The position numbers were made by a program, and so were the translations under genes. Shown here in pieces: positions 18,501-33,500 of a stretch of DNA of 64,000 bases. Origin of the DNA: Acetivibrio cellulolyticus CD2 (GTDB taxonomy: Bacteria; Bacillota; Clostridia; Acetivibrionales; Acetivibrionaceae). The stretch is taken from NCBI RefSeq assembly GCF_000179595.2, contig NZ_JH556658.1, positions 659,176 to 723,175 on the forward strand. The letters run 5' to 3'. Each line of letters begins with the position of its first letter. Position 1 is the stretch's first letter. The notes beneath the pieces are model-generated. The model was not told the DNA's origin and did not search any database. It saw only the letters and a program-made list of their open reading frames with translations.

Positions 18501-21500
18501 GACGTTTCAAATTCTTGCTTTAATATGCTTGAAATAAAGAACAGTTCTAAAGATGGAGTGAAATTTGAGACAAAGGCAGTAATAGCAAGCCAACTTAATA
18601 AAACGGAATCGATTATTAAAGATAGTAAAAACATATCCTTAGCAAATAATGCAAAGATAGAAGGAAATGTGTGGAACTATAGCTTGTCAATTGCAGGAAA
18701 TTTTACACTTCAAAAGGATATAACAATAAATGGAAACCTGTATGTGAACGCTGGAACGACAAACTTAATCGGATATAAGTTGAGCGTAAAAGGTAATCTT
18801 ATACAAAGTAGCGGTACAGTGTACATAAATAAGGGTCTATTGACTATAGACGGAGACTATAGAATACAGAATGAAAGTCAATCGGCTGATGGAAGTGTCA
18901 GTTATACTTATGGATATGGAAGACTGCAGATGACAGCTGCAGGGGATAAAGTTGTTGTAGGTGGAAGCTTTGTGGACGATTCATATTACACCCATAGTGG
19001 ATACCTCACAGCAGGGGTGTTGGAGGTAAAGGGTGATTTCATACAAAAGACAACATACCGCAAATCAAATACTTATAACTTCTATGGAAGTGGAAGTCAT
19101 AAAACAGTATTGAGTGGTAGTAAACTTCAGACTGTAAGCTTTGAAGATGCTAATTCAAAATTCGGAATACTCGAAATAAAGAACTATTCTGAAGATGGAG
19201 TGAAATTTACCAGTACACTAAATGCTGATCAGCTTATAGATAACGGATGCAGGATAGTATTTCCGAACTCTGAGTTGTCTGGGTGGAAGCTGACGAAAGA
19301 TGAGGTGTATGAAGGAAATCTACATCTTGGAGCAGGGGTGCTTGATTTAAATGGATTTAGCTTAACAGTAAAAGGAAGCTTGATACAATCAGGAGGAACT
19401 GTAGAAATAAACAAGGGTAAACTTTATGTTGAAGGGGATTATAGGATTCAGACAGAAAAGAAAGCTGAGGATGGAAGTCTTAGTTATAGTTACAGCAATG
19501 GATATTTAAAAATGGTAAATGAAGTGGATTATATAAATGTAACAGGGGACTTCATAACCCAGTCTCAGTACAGTCACAGCGGATATTTAAAAGCCGGAGT
19601 TTTGGAGGTTTGTGGGGATTTCAAACAGTTAAATTATAGTGCCTTGAACAACTTTAAGGCTGAAGGAACTCATAAGACGGTATTGTGCGGCACAGAGGTA
19701 CAAAGTGTAAAGTTTGATAATCCGAACGTTTCATATTCGTGCTTCAATATACTTGAAATAAAGAACAGTTCTAAAGATGGAGTAAAATTTGATACAAAGG
19801 CAGTAATAGTAAATCAACTTAATAAAACGGAATCGATTATTAAAGATAGTAGATATATATCCTTAGCAAATAATGCAAAGATAGAAGGAAATGTGTGGAA
19901 CTACTGCTTGGCAATTGCAGGGGATTTAGCTCTTCAAAATGATATGACGATAAATGGAAATTTGTATATAGACAGTGGAACGACAAACTTAAGTGGATAT
20001 AAGTTGATCGTAAAAGGTAATCTTATACAATGCGGCGGTGTGGTGTGTATAAATAAGGGGCTATTGACTATAGACGGAGACTATAGAATACAGAATGAAA
20101 GTCAATCGGCTGACGGAAGTGTCAGTTATACTTATGGAAATGGAAGACTTCAGATGACAGCTTTAGAGGATAGAGTTGTTGTAGGCGGAAGCTTTGTAGA
20201 CGATTCAAATAATAGTAATAGTGGATACCTCACAGCAGGAGTGTTGGAGGTAAAGGGTGATTTCATACAAAAAACAACATACAGCTACGCAGATAGTTTT
20301 AACTTCTATGCAAGCGGAAATCATAAGACGGTATTGACTGGAAGCAAACTTCAAACTGTAAGCTTTGAAGATTACAATTCAAAATTCGGAATATTGGAGA
20401 TAAAGAACTATTCTGAAGAAGGAGTACAAATTACCACTACACTAAATGCCGATCAGCTTATAGATAATGGTTGCAAAGTTAAGTTTAAAAACTCAGGTGT
20501 TATGGGTTGGAAGCTTGAAAAGGATGAAGTGTATATGGGTGATTTATACCTTGAAGCAGGTACACTCGATCTCAATGGTTACAAATTAATAATAAAAGGC
20601 AAACTCATACAGGCCGGAGGAACAATAAACATAAATAAAGGAAATCTTCTGGTGGAAGGCGATTATCGAATACAAACAGAAACAAAGAATGCAAATGGTT
20701 TGGCAACATATAGCTACAGTAATGGATATTTGAAAATGATAAATGATGCGGACTATGTAAAAGTTGAAGGTGATTTTGTAACACAGTCCCAATACGGCCA
20801 GGATAATTTCCTCACAGCAGGAGTCCTTGAAGTAAAGGGAGACTTCAGCCAAAAAAGATATAATGCATATAATAACTACAAAACGGGAGGGACACATAAG
20901 ACTGTACTAAGTGGTAATGGAGTACAGCACGTAATGTTTGATAGCCCGAGCAGTTTACAATCATGTATTAATATACTCGATATACCTAACGATTTTGAAG
21001 TGCGTTTTGACACTAAAACAGTTATTACTAAAGAGCTTAAGAAGACATCAGCAGCACTTATAAATTCTAAAAATTTGAGCTTATATACCGGTGTAGAGTT
21101 AAACAGCAATACATGGTACTATGATTTAAGTTTTGAAGGAAATTATACGTTTAAATCGGATTTGACTATTGAAGGGGATATGTATGTAACCGGCGATATG
21201 AATTTAAACGGAAAGAGGCTTTATGTTGAAGGTGATTTAATTCAGACAGGCGGAACACTCAACGTAAATGGTGGAGAGATTGTTGTAGGTGGAGATTATA
21301 CTATAAGCAATTATTCATTACTAGAAATGGTAAATGAATTTGACTATGTATGTGTAGAAGGTAATTTTACAACATCAAGCTCTTATACTAATGAATGTCT
21401 TACAGCGGGTGTATTAGAAGTGAAAGGAGACTTTTCACAGAAGTCAACTGCGAATAATTTCTGTGCATCAGGAACACATAAAACTTTGCTTAGTGGTGAT

Positions 21501-24500
21501 GACATACAAAAGGTGACCTTTGAGAATAAGACTAATTCAAAGTTTAATATTCTGATTCTTTCTAAAATATTTGAAGAAGGTTACATCTTTAATGTTACAG
21601 GTAATTGGAATACTCTTGAAAAGGGCGAGGATGATAAAGAGGCACCTACAGTTCCTGTTGCTCTTAAAGAGGTATCAAAAACGGTAACAAGTGTTTCAAT
21701 TGAGTGGACTGCAGCTAAAGATAATATTATAGTTGCAGGCTATGAAATTTATCGTAATGGCCAAAGAATTGCAAGGACAAATAAGACTCATTATACAGAT
21801 ATAGATCTTACACCTTCGACTAAATATACATATAAAGTAAATGCTTATGACGTTGCAAGAAATAAATCGGAACAAACAAGCCTTGTGATACAGACTTTAG
21901 AAGATCTCGAAGCACCTACAAAGCCTATGGGATTGGATATCTATACAAGAACAGATTCTTCCGTAACATTATACTGGACAGCTTCAAAAGATAATGCAAA
22001 GGTTTCCGGATATGAAATAAAAAGAGACGGTTCAATAATTGGTACTACAGAAGCTACTAAGTACACCGACAAAGATTTGGTTCCGGGAACATATATTTAT
22101 TCTGTAAGGGCTTTTGATATAGCTGGTAAAAAGTCGGAAGAGAGCAGTACGGTTGTTTATGACAATGATAAGCCAAAAGTTCCGGAAAATATAAAGGCTG
22201 TGCCGGTTAGTGAGACAATTATTAGACTTGATTGGACTGCTGCTAGCGATAATGTGGGAACAATAGGTTATGAGATATACAGAAATAATGTAAAAATTTA
22301 TTCTACAGCTAATACCTATTATGAAGACAAGGGTCTTACCCCATATACTACATATACATATAGTATATGTGCCTTCGATCAGGCAAGAAATGTCTCGGCA
22401 AAAAGCAGTGGAATTGAAGCTACAGCAATAAAAGATACAAATGCACCTACGCTGCCGAGTGGTTTGTCAATGGTTTCAAAGAGTGCTTCAACAGTTACTC
22501 TTACATGGAAAGCTTCAACAGATAATGTTGCTGTTAAGGGTTATGAGATATTCAGGGACGGAGTATCAGTTGGAAAAACAGAGACAGTGAAGTTTACGGA
22601 TGTAGGCTTGACTGAAAAGGTAAAATATACATATGCAGTAAGAAGTTATGATGCTTCAGGGAATTTATCACAACTTAGCAGTTCGATTGATGTAGTTCCT
22701 TCTGTTCCGGACGCACCTTTAGGACTCAGTGCAGAAGCAGGACAGGTAAAAGTGTCATTGAAATGGACAGCTGTACAAAACAGTGATGTCAGCTATTACC
22801 GTGTTTTCAGAAGATATGGTGATGGTGCTTTGGAAAAGATAAATAATTATGTATATGCTTTAAGTGCAGAGGACTTAAATGTAACAGCAAATACGGAGTA
22901 CTATTATCAGGTGGCAGCAGTTGATAAATACGGCAATGAGGGCAGATTATCCGAAGCTGTAAGTGCAGTTCCTGTTGCAGATACAGTTGAGCCCGAGATT
23001 GTAAGTGTTGATACTGTGAGAAAACTGGATTTGTTAACTTTAAGAGCTGTAGTTAAAGATAATGTAGCTACTGAAAGTATGAAACTTTATTACCGGTACC
23101 AGGATGGTGAATGGAAACTGGTAAAAGAGATCTTTGTTGCAGCAAAGAATGGTAATCAAATTGGCACAAGTTATAACTGGGATATATCTTTAATTCCAGA
23201 TGGTGCATATGAATTAAAAGTAGACTTGTTTGACAAAGCTGGAAATATGGCAACAAAGACTATCAAGGTAGTAATAGTAAGAACACCGCCTCCAGCACCT
23301 GAAAAGATAAGTGCTGTGTCTGGAGAATTTAAAATTGATCTTTCATGGGCAAAGGTTGAAGATAGCAACCTTAGTAAATATAAGCTTTATAGAAGTGTTG
23401 ATGGTACAAATTATAATTTATTACATGAAACCATTTTGACTTCTTATACAGACACATCTATGGAGTTAGGTAAAAAGTACATGTACAAAGTTACAGCACT
23501 AAACACCTTCGGGTATGAAAGTGCTGGTACTGTAAGTGAATTTGCAATTGCTTATGACGATATAACACCGCCGGAAGTTGTTGGAATTAAGCCGGAGGAT
23601 GGAAGCAATATAAATGCTACAGTAAATATAAGTGTAATGGCTTTAGACAATGTAAAAGTAAGCGGCATAGAGTTTTTCTATACGACCTCTGATAGTGAAA
23701 CCGAAGAGTGGACAACTATGGGAAACAGTGATGCCGGTACAATAAGCTGGAATACCAAAGGGCTTAAGGATGGCGCATATAAAGTTAAAGCAGTTGTAAA
23801 AGATGCTGCTGGAAACACTAAAGAGATAATAGCAAAATACAACATAGATAATTCTGCAGGACAGGCTCCGATACTTACAGCTGCTGGATCGGAATTGAAA
23901 ATCACTCTTAATTGGGAACCCTCAGAAGTGAAGGAAGATTTCGACCATTACAGGATTTATAGGAGAACAGAAGCTGCCGGAGAATTTGAACTTATTGCAA
24001 GGCTTGAAAAGACGTTATATATTGATAGTTCTGTGACAGCGGATAAGGATATTTGGTACAAAGTCAGCGTGGTTGACAAACTTGGAAACGAAAGTGAAGG
24101 TTCTAATATCGTAAAAGCAAGAGCAGGAAAGGACACTACTGCTCCAATCATAAAGAGATTTGAGCCTGCGGATGGGGTTGCAATAAGAAACGGCTGCAAC
24201 TTGACTGCATATGCAGAAGACAATGACAAAGTCAGCTCTTACGCCTTTGAATTCAGGAGATTGGATGAAAATAAGGAACTTCTTGAAGGGGAAGAATGGA
24301 TTACCATTGCAGAGATAAACAACAACACCAATAGTAAGGCTGAGGTTACATGGGATACTTTAGCTATAGGTGAAGACAAAGAGATTCTTTACCAAGACGG
24401 AAATTACCAGATAAGACTGACGGTTTGTGACCAGTCAGGCAACAAGTCAGAGAAGATACAAAATTATGTGCTTGCAAATAACCCGCCAAATGCACCGGAT

Positions 24501-27500
24501 AAATTATATGTACAGGCAGGAGAATGGGAACTGGTGGTAAGCTGGTCTCCTGTAGTAAGACCTGATTTTGATCACTACGTGCTTTATAGAAAAGAAGGCA
24601 AGGACGGCATATGGGAGAAGGTGGTTGAAGACACCACTTCCAATATATACGTCGATGCAATGAAAGATCCTAAATTTGAGTATTTCTACAGGGTATCGGT
24701 TGTAAATGATTTGGGAAGGGAAAGTGAGCCTTCTTATGATTATTCCAAGGATACAGAGATAAGTGACAAAATCGATACAAAGTCACTGCATCAGACCACC
24801 ATACCGGTTATTCTTGACATGAAGCCTTCTAGCTTGTCAAGAACGAATGACTCTCTGGATTTAGCGACCATAATAGGTGATAGTGTTGGAGTTGAGGTCA
24901 GATATGAGTACGGATTTGTTGGACATGACCCGTCAGCTGCATTAACAGGAGCTGAAACCTGGCAGCATATAGGCAACGGAAGCATAGAAACAATGAAGGA
25001 ACAGGACCTTTTGGAGATCTTGGAAGATTTCCTTGCAGGTAAGGAGATCCTGCCGGATGCAAATAGCGGAGATCAGCGCTTCTTATCCAAGCTTACATGG
25101 AATGTAAATTCCCTTCCAGACGGTGTATATGCTGTTCGTGTAACGGCAGTCAATAAAGGAAATAAAGAGGGAAGTACAATAAAGAAATATATAATAGACC
25201 GTGTTGCTCCAAAGACTCCAGCAGGACTTGTTGTTCAAAACTCCAAGACAGGTGGAGAGCTTCAGCTTTCATGGGATAAGAATGAAGAAAATGACATAGA
25301 AAAATATATTGTTTTAAGATCTACAACAAGTGGTGGGACTTTTGTCAAAATAGCAGAAAGCAAATCCCTTGTATATAGAGATGTAGGCTTAGAGGATGGC
25401 AAGCCATATTATTACATAATAAAGGCAGTGGATACCGCTGGAAATGAAAGTGGATTATCTACTCAGAATTCAGGTGTGCCGTCTGCAATAAGTGACCTTA
25501 CTGTAGCAGGAATTACTGTGCCTAAGTCACTTGCTTATGAAAGAAGCGGAAATATAACAGCAGTTGTTAAGAATCTTGGTTTTGCAAAGGCCCAGGGAAA
25601 AGTAAACTTCTACTATAAAACTGGTGAGGCATGGAAGTATATAGACAGCTCAAATGTTGAAGTAATAAGCTCAGAAAAAGCTGAAGCAACAATAACATGG
25701 ACTCCAGCTAAAACTTTAGATGCAGTCACATATATAAAGGCAGAAATAGAAACACTTAAAGGAACAGATGATATTGATGGCACCAATAATTCCTTTACCG
25801 ACGATTTTAGACTGAACGCTCCGCCAGTGGCAGTTATAACATCAGATGAATGGGTGTACTCAGGTGACAACTTTACCTTGAATGCCGGTGAGTCAAAAGA
25901 TCCTGACGGCAGCATAGCTACATATGATTGGGACATGGGCGATAAGACCGTTAAAAAGGGAAAACAGATTACTTATATATATCAAAATCCCGGTAACTAT
26001 AATATTAAACTCACTGTTACAGACAACAGCGGCACCCAGTCTTATGAGACTGTATCAATGCACGTATATGACAACCGTCCGGATATTATAGTAACTGACT
26101 TAGAGTGGCTGCCTTTAGAGCCGAAAGAAGGAGATGTAGTAACAATAAATGCGATTGTTGGAAACATAGGAAAGAGTTCCAACAAGCAGGGATTTTTAGT
26201 TGGTTTCTATATAGATAACAAGTATATAGGTTATACCAGAGTTGATAAAAGTATAGAGCCGGGAAAAGCTGAAAAAATACCTTTTACATGGATTGCAGAA
26301 CCTGGAATTCATGTAGTTAAAGTAGTTGCCAATGATATTCTTGACAATCTTAAAGAGATGGACAAGAACAATAATGAATATATTGAGGCTATGACTTCCC
26401 AAAAGGTTAATTTCCCAGATGTAGAAGTGAAAGACCTTAGAGTGTCATATGGAGATAAAACTGAATTACAAAGTGAAGAACCTTTTGCGTACACTGCACA
26501 GATTGCCAACTTAGGAACTGCTGCGGCAGAGATGTTCTTTGTGTCCTTGTATGTAGACGGAAAATGGGTTGCAAAGCAGAATATAAATAAACTTGACGTG
26601 GGCGAGAACAGACAGCTATCATTTTTTGTGAAACCTTCAAGCGGGGTACACAATGTAACTATAAAAGCTGATGATCCTGCTCCAATGCTGGTTGAAATGG
26701 TAAGAGAGAACAATGAAGCTTCCTTTGTTACTAAGGAGTTTAGCGTAATCTATCCTGAACTTGAAATAGATCCTGTAACATGGAGGCCTAAAGAAACTTA
26801 CCTTACAGAGGGTACATCACTTACCTTTGAGACAAAGGTAAGAAATACAGGTAAGGTAAATATAACTCATAAATTTGATGTTGATTTCGAAGTTGACGGC
26901 ACCATTATAAAGAGCTTTACCATTGACAGTCTCGATATGGGTAAAGAGAAGGAAGTATGGGCGCGTTGGACTGCAGTACCAGGAGAGCATAAGGTTAATG
27001 TGGTTTTGGACAGGGACCAATCCGTTACAGACAGTGTATATAATAATTCGGTTTCTGCTAAAGTACCGGAACTCTCTATAATTTATCCTGATCTTAGATT
27101 ATCGGATGTTCAGTGGTCTCCTGTCAGTTTGAAATATGGAAGTACTGTTACATTCCTTGCAAGGGTGAGCAATCAAAGTGTATCTTCAGTATTTAACGAT
27201 TTCAACGTGGGCTTATATGTTGACGGTAAGGCAGTCGCAGGTAAGAGAGTTAAAGGGTTACGAGGACATAGTACAGCAATTGTGGATTTGACTTGGGAAC
27301 CTGATTTGGTTGGAGAACACAATTTTGAAGTTATTGTCGACAACCTGAAAGAAGTAAAACAAGCAGCGTTAGCTGAAGGCGAGACTAGGAATTGGAAGCA
27401 AAAATTTGATATAAGTGATGCTTTGACTGTGGATGTCTGGCCGGAAGTAGAAGAACCTGACCAGTATATGACTGAAAATATTTATGCTTCTTCTGATAAA

Positions 27501-30500
27501 TTCATATCTATAGGTGCTGCTGTTAAAAGAGCAAGCAAGCTGAATAAGCTGTTAGGTCCGGATGATGGGGTTTATGCAAAATATACTCTTAGAAAAGGAA
27601 CAGAAGCTATATTAGATGGAGAAATAGGTTATAACCGTGCAACAGGTAAATTTGAGGCCCAGATACCTATCATATCCCTTGATGACGGAATGTATAATTT
27701 GACTTTTGATATTGGTGATGGTGCAGAAAACTTATTTGTTTCTACAAATATAATGCTTGTAATGGAGAGCGTTGGAGTAGTTGAGACGGATAAAGAAACC
27801 TATCAGAGTGGTGAAATCGTTAGAATTACAGGAAATTTCAATTATAGAGACGGAAATCCGATGGCAAATGAACAAATTGCACTTGATCTGATATTAGAGC
27901 CCGCACTTGAAGATCCTATCTATGTTCATGATGCTAAGGGAGATTATATGAAGATGTGGCATGCAGAGCACTTGAGTTTCTTGACTACTGATGAAAAAGG
28001 TCATTTCGAATTTGAGTTTGTACCGGAAGAACGAGAGGCAGGTAAATGGAGGGTTGTTGCATTCCCATTCAAAAAAGGCCTTGGAACGGGAGCAAATGCA
28101 GGATTTACAGTATGGGGCCTAAAAGCCTCACAGCAGGAAGTACATGTGGCAACATCAAAAAATTATCAATTTTCAAAATATGTAGCTGTTAAGAATTTGG
28201 CTGAAGCAAGTGATATGCCATTAACAGGACTAAGTGCAGTACTCGTAAACCTTACTCCTGAAAGTGGAGTTCGTGCTGTAATGAATACATCTACTTTGTC
28301 TGCTGCGTTGGATGCGGATCAGGAGAGCGGTGTAACAATTAATTTCAATGTGCCTTTAGATTGTGCTGACACTGCTGAATATATTGTGAAATTCAGTACT
28401 GCGGAAGGTGCGTCTTCCGAGAGCAGAATAAAGTTATACTTAAGACCAGCAGTACCTAATCCTATTGTAGAACCTAGGGGAGTTAAGCTTGGCATAAATC
28501 CAGGCAACAGTATGGTTAAAACCTTTAAGGTAACCAATAAAGGGCTTGGAAGGATGACAGGTATAAGCCTTGAAGCACCAAAAAGTATTCTGTGGATTAC
28601 GCCTTTAAATCTTGGTAAGGTTAACTTGGAACCTGGTGAGTCTACAACTTTTGATGTTGCAGTTAATCCTCCTAAGGCTATTTCATTGGGAGAGTACCAG
28701 GATGATATAATTATAACGGACGGAAAATACAAGGCTGTCGCTACTGTTGCTGTAGAGGTATCTACCTCCGATGTGGGTTCACTTTCCTTTATGATAACGG
28801 ACGATGCAGGAGAGCGTGTTGAAAATGCTGAAGTTACTCTTGTTGGAAAAGAGCCTTATGTTCAGGTGTTAAACGGTCAGGAAGTAGTATATTATCAAAA
28901 CTACTTCGGACGTACCGATATTAATGGTATTGTAACCTTCCTCGATAAACCTCTTGGACAATACAGCTATACGGTTATGGCGAAAGGCAGAAATAAAGTA
29001 GTTGGTGAAACTTATGTTATGCCGACAAAAGAAGCCTTGCTTGAAGAAGTGACAATGGAAGCACAGCCGGTTCAGATAGAATGGACTGTTACGCCGACAA
29101 CAATAGAAGATAAATATGAGATAGAGCTTGCAATGACCTTTGCTACAAATATTCCAACACCGCAGTTTGGATTTGTTCCGCCTTGGATAACAATACCTAA
29201 ACAGGTTGAAGAGCCTATAATTTATGAAGCTACGGTAATTAATACAGGATTGGTAGCTATTACAGATGTAACTGCTTCAGTGCTTCGTTCAAATTCAAGC
29301 GCAACGGGAATAAGTATCGTAGGGGGAGGGTATTTAGGAGAAATACCGGCCCACGGCAGTAAACGTATTCAAATACTGGTTCAGCCAGGGTATTATGAAT
29401 TGCCTTATGGTACTACAGCCGGTGATACATCATTTATAGATGCAATAACCGGAGAAAAGAGTGCAGGGAAACCGCATAATGGAATTAAGCTTAGCGGTAA
29501 GTATGTTAGCTTTGATCCTGATACAGGACTGCCTAAGTACCCTGCAGAGATTGTAAATGCAGTAATACCTGTATATAACCCTGATACTAACAGAAAGGTA
29601 AAAGTAAAAGTTAAGGATAACAACAGCGGTAATGAGAAAGAAAGCGAAGAAAATATGCCTTTAATTGAATTGGACTATTTTGTTCCGATTCCTGAAAAGG
29701 GAGATAAAGCAGAAACAGATACAGGCAGTGGAGTTTATGAGATAGTAAAGCTTAAGCTGGCACAGAGTGCTACGCTTGAAAGACAGGCATTTGATGCAAA
29801 TTTAAAAATATCAAATTCTTATCCTGCATACTCACTTAATAATCTTTCAGTCAGAGTAGTTATGACTGATAAGGATGGAAAGGATGTTACAGCTAAAAAC
29901 TTCATAATTCCAACCGGTACAGAAGGTATGGAAACACTTGACGGATCATGCTCATTGGGTTCAGGCGAAAATATGGTGTCAAACTGGAGTATAATTCCCG
30001 GAGAAGGTTTGGGAGGTACCAATCCCGAAGGTGAAACTTATTTTGTTAAAGCATTGATTTCCTACTATGTAAACGGAAGGTATATTGAAACACAGACCCA
30101 GGCTGAAAAGATTACAATAAAACCACAGCCTAAGATTATCCTTCACTACTATATTCCAGGCAAGGTGAAGGCGGGAGAACCGTTTAAGCTTGGCGTAACA
30201 GCGGAAAACATAGGTGACGGGGCTGCAAAGAATCTGGTTATAGATTCCGGAAATCTTCAAATAACTACAAATCAAGCCGGATTATTGACCAAATTTGATA
30301 TTGTGGATACTTCCTTTGGAAGTACAAGCAGTAACAGTTTCCGCCTGAACTTGGGTGATATTGCACCTCACAGCCAGGTTACCGGATACTGGCTTGTTAA
30401 ATGGACAATGTATGAAGAGGTTGAGGGTGCAGAAGCTCTAGAAGGAGAATTCCTATCCTTTAAGGCTTCATTAAAGCACCTGGATTATAAAGGTGTGGAA

Positions 30501-33500
30501 CTTAATCCTCTGATAGTAGATGTTACTACCGAGATAATAGGTAAGGATAATATACTGCTTGAGGGCAGTGAAGATGCTTTAACCCTTATCAGTGAAGCTG
30601 GTACAGGCTTCCCAGATTACCTGGTCAATATGAAGACAGGGCTCAAGATACCGATATATGTGCCTCAATCCCTTGAAGTGTTAAAACAGCCTGATCCTGA
30701 TAGCAGTACACTTAAGTTTAAAGTACCTGCTCCGAAATTAGATGCAAATACTCCTGATGCACTGCGTTATCAAGTATTAATGCTCAAAGATCCTTTGACT
30801 GGTACAAATATCCGCTCAGTTACAAGGGAACTTTATGATGAGGTTACTGAAACCTCAAATCTCAGTAAGAGCAATACATGGAAAGACTTTGGAAATATAT
30901 ATATTATAGATGAAATTCCAATGTCCTATGTAAAAGAAGATGGGAAAGATACAGAAAAAAGGTGTTATCAACCTGCAGCATATAATGTGGATTTCAGCTC
31001 AGGGGCTGTTGTTGAAGCAGTTGAGTATGCACGTATATATTATCAGGTAGAGAAAAACGGAGACGAGTTTGAAGCAATAAAGAAATTTGCATACTATGAA
31101 ACTGGAGTTAATACAACTGAAGGTGAACTTACAAGCGTAAGAGCTGCAATTACAAATAAGGGGTCTGGTATTGAAAATGGAACCGTTGAGTTTTATGCAG
31201 CATTAGTTGGCAGTATGGGGAAAGAAGGAGAGCCTATACTTATAGGAAAAGCAGAGTTTAAGAATCTATCTCCATATGGCACACAGTATGTTTATACTGA
31301 CTGGATACCTGAAATAGGGGGAGAGTACCGTTTAATTGCAGATATTGTGGAGAATGAAAGCAAGGATGGTGCCGGTGAAACCCGAGCTAGAATAAACATA
31401 AAACCATATGCCGATGCCGGAGTTGATTTCTCTGTAGATGTTATGAAGCCTGCACGTTTTGATGCTTCACGTTCCTACGATAAAGACGGATATTTGCTGA
31501 ACTTCATATGGGATTTTGGAGATGGAGAATCGGGCTATGGAGTGTGTCCGATATATACCTATCAGAATTCCGGTACATATAAGGTGACGCTGACTGTAGT
31601 TGACAATGACCATGTGGAAAGCACATCTAAGATGCAGATTACAGTTAATGAAACAAGACCTGATTTAAGGATTAATGATGTTGTATTTGATAAAGATGAA
31701 CCTAAAGAGGGAGAAAAGTTAAAAGTTACGGCAAAGGTTTATAACGGAGGGTATTCCGATACAAATGCGCCATTTATTGTTGGGTTCTATGTAGACAATA
31801 TGTTTAAAGACTCTGTTAAGATAGCAGAAAATATTAAACCTGGAGAAGCTTACGATGTATCCTTTGAATGGACTAATACTGCAGGAAACCATATGGTTAC
31901 GGTAGTTGCGAACGATATGGGGCATCCGGTTATTGAAGCGGATTTTGACAACAACCAAAAGAGCAAAGCTGTTAATGCAAAGACCGCCTTCTTCCCAAGT
32001 CTTAAAGTAAAGGAATTTACATGGAGTGGGGAAGATTGTGAAACACTTGAATGGAATGAAAAGGTTACACTTTCAGCAGTTGTTGAAAATGATGGATTTG
32101 CAAATGCAAAAGATTTCCAGATAGCATTTTTGGTTGACGGAGCGTTTATCAAAGGAGAAAAGGTAGAAAATCTGTCTTATACCAGCGGTTATAACTCTGT
32201 GAAGGTTTCAGCCGATTGGAGACCTCGAAAAGAAGGTTTACATACCATAAAAGTAATTGCTGACGGGCCTCTGCCTCATGTTGTGGAACTTGACCGAAGC
32301 GATAATGAAAAACAAATTGTAATAAAGAATTTACAGTTAGTGCATCCGGATTTGTGGGTGGAAAGCGTATCTTTAAATCCTGAAGAAATAAGTATTGAGC
32401 AGGGGCAACCTGTAGTTGTGGGTGTTACTGTAGCAAATGACCTGCATGCAAAGGTTGACAATACATTTAACGTATCGGTTTATTCAGATGACATTTACGT
32501 TGGAAGTGCCGAAATTAAAGGAATTGATAAAAACGGACGTGCATTTGCAACAGTTGTATGGAAGCATCCTTTGAATGGAACTAAAAACATACGTGTGGTA
32601 TTGGATGAAAGAAATGATGTAAATGAAAGCAATGACGAAAACAATACTTATACGTATAGTTTGAAAGCACCGATGGATGTGAAGATTCCGGATTTGATAG
32701 TTGAAAAGATAGAGACAAAATCTGATAGTGTAACAGCATCCTTTGGAGATAAGTTAAAAACTGCTATTACACTGAAAAATACTGGAACAGCTGCAGTGAA
32801 CAAGCCATTTACAACAGCGCTATATGTAAATGGTATAAATGCAGGAACCTTTACAACAAGTACTATAATTATGCCGGGGACTTCAGTATCTGGTGTGGTT
32901 GAATGGAAGGCAGACTATCTGCCGACAGCACCGGATTATACGCTTACTGTTTACGCAGATGTGAACAGCAGTTTGTACTTAAACGATCGTGCTCATGCAA
33001 AGAGAGAAGTTAAATACCATGTTGAGGACAAGTTACAGGTAAACTTTAAAGTGGGAAAAGAAAATTATACAGTGGAGGAAAAGCCTGAATTTGAATTAAA
33101 AACAGTGTCCACCGATCAGCCATGGAGACCTCTTGGAACACCTGAAAACATCACTGCTGAACTCAATATATATAGAAATGGCACAGAAGAAGCAGCGAAA
33201 CCGGAAGTGTCTAAGAAGATGGACTATAACACGGTAAACGGAGCGTTTGGAACTGTTCTTGACTTTAACTTGCCGATTGGCAGCTACAAAGCTTATGCTA
33301 CCGTATTTGAAGGTGAAACAGTACAGCAAAGCGTATACAGTACCTTTAATATAGTTAAAGATTATTATATAGATGTTGAGACAAAAGCACTTACATACAA
33401 TGTTGGTGATGTTGTTGAAATAAAAGGAACTGTAAGAGAAACTGATAAAGTGACTCCTATCAAGGGAGCAGAGGTTACAGTAGTAATTGTAGGAGAGCAG

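Noticed and set aside
16290-21250. Possible CRISPR-like or satellite array
   Set aside because: The repeats are long (1.2 kb), in frame and code for protein. There are no short repeats with unique spacers.
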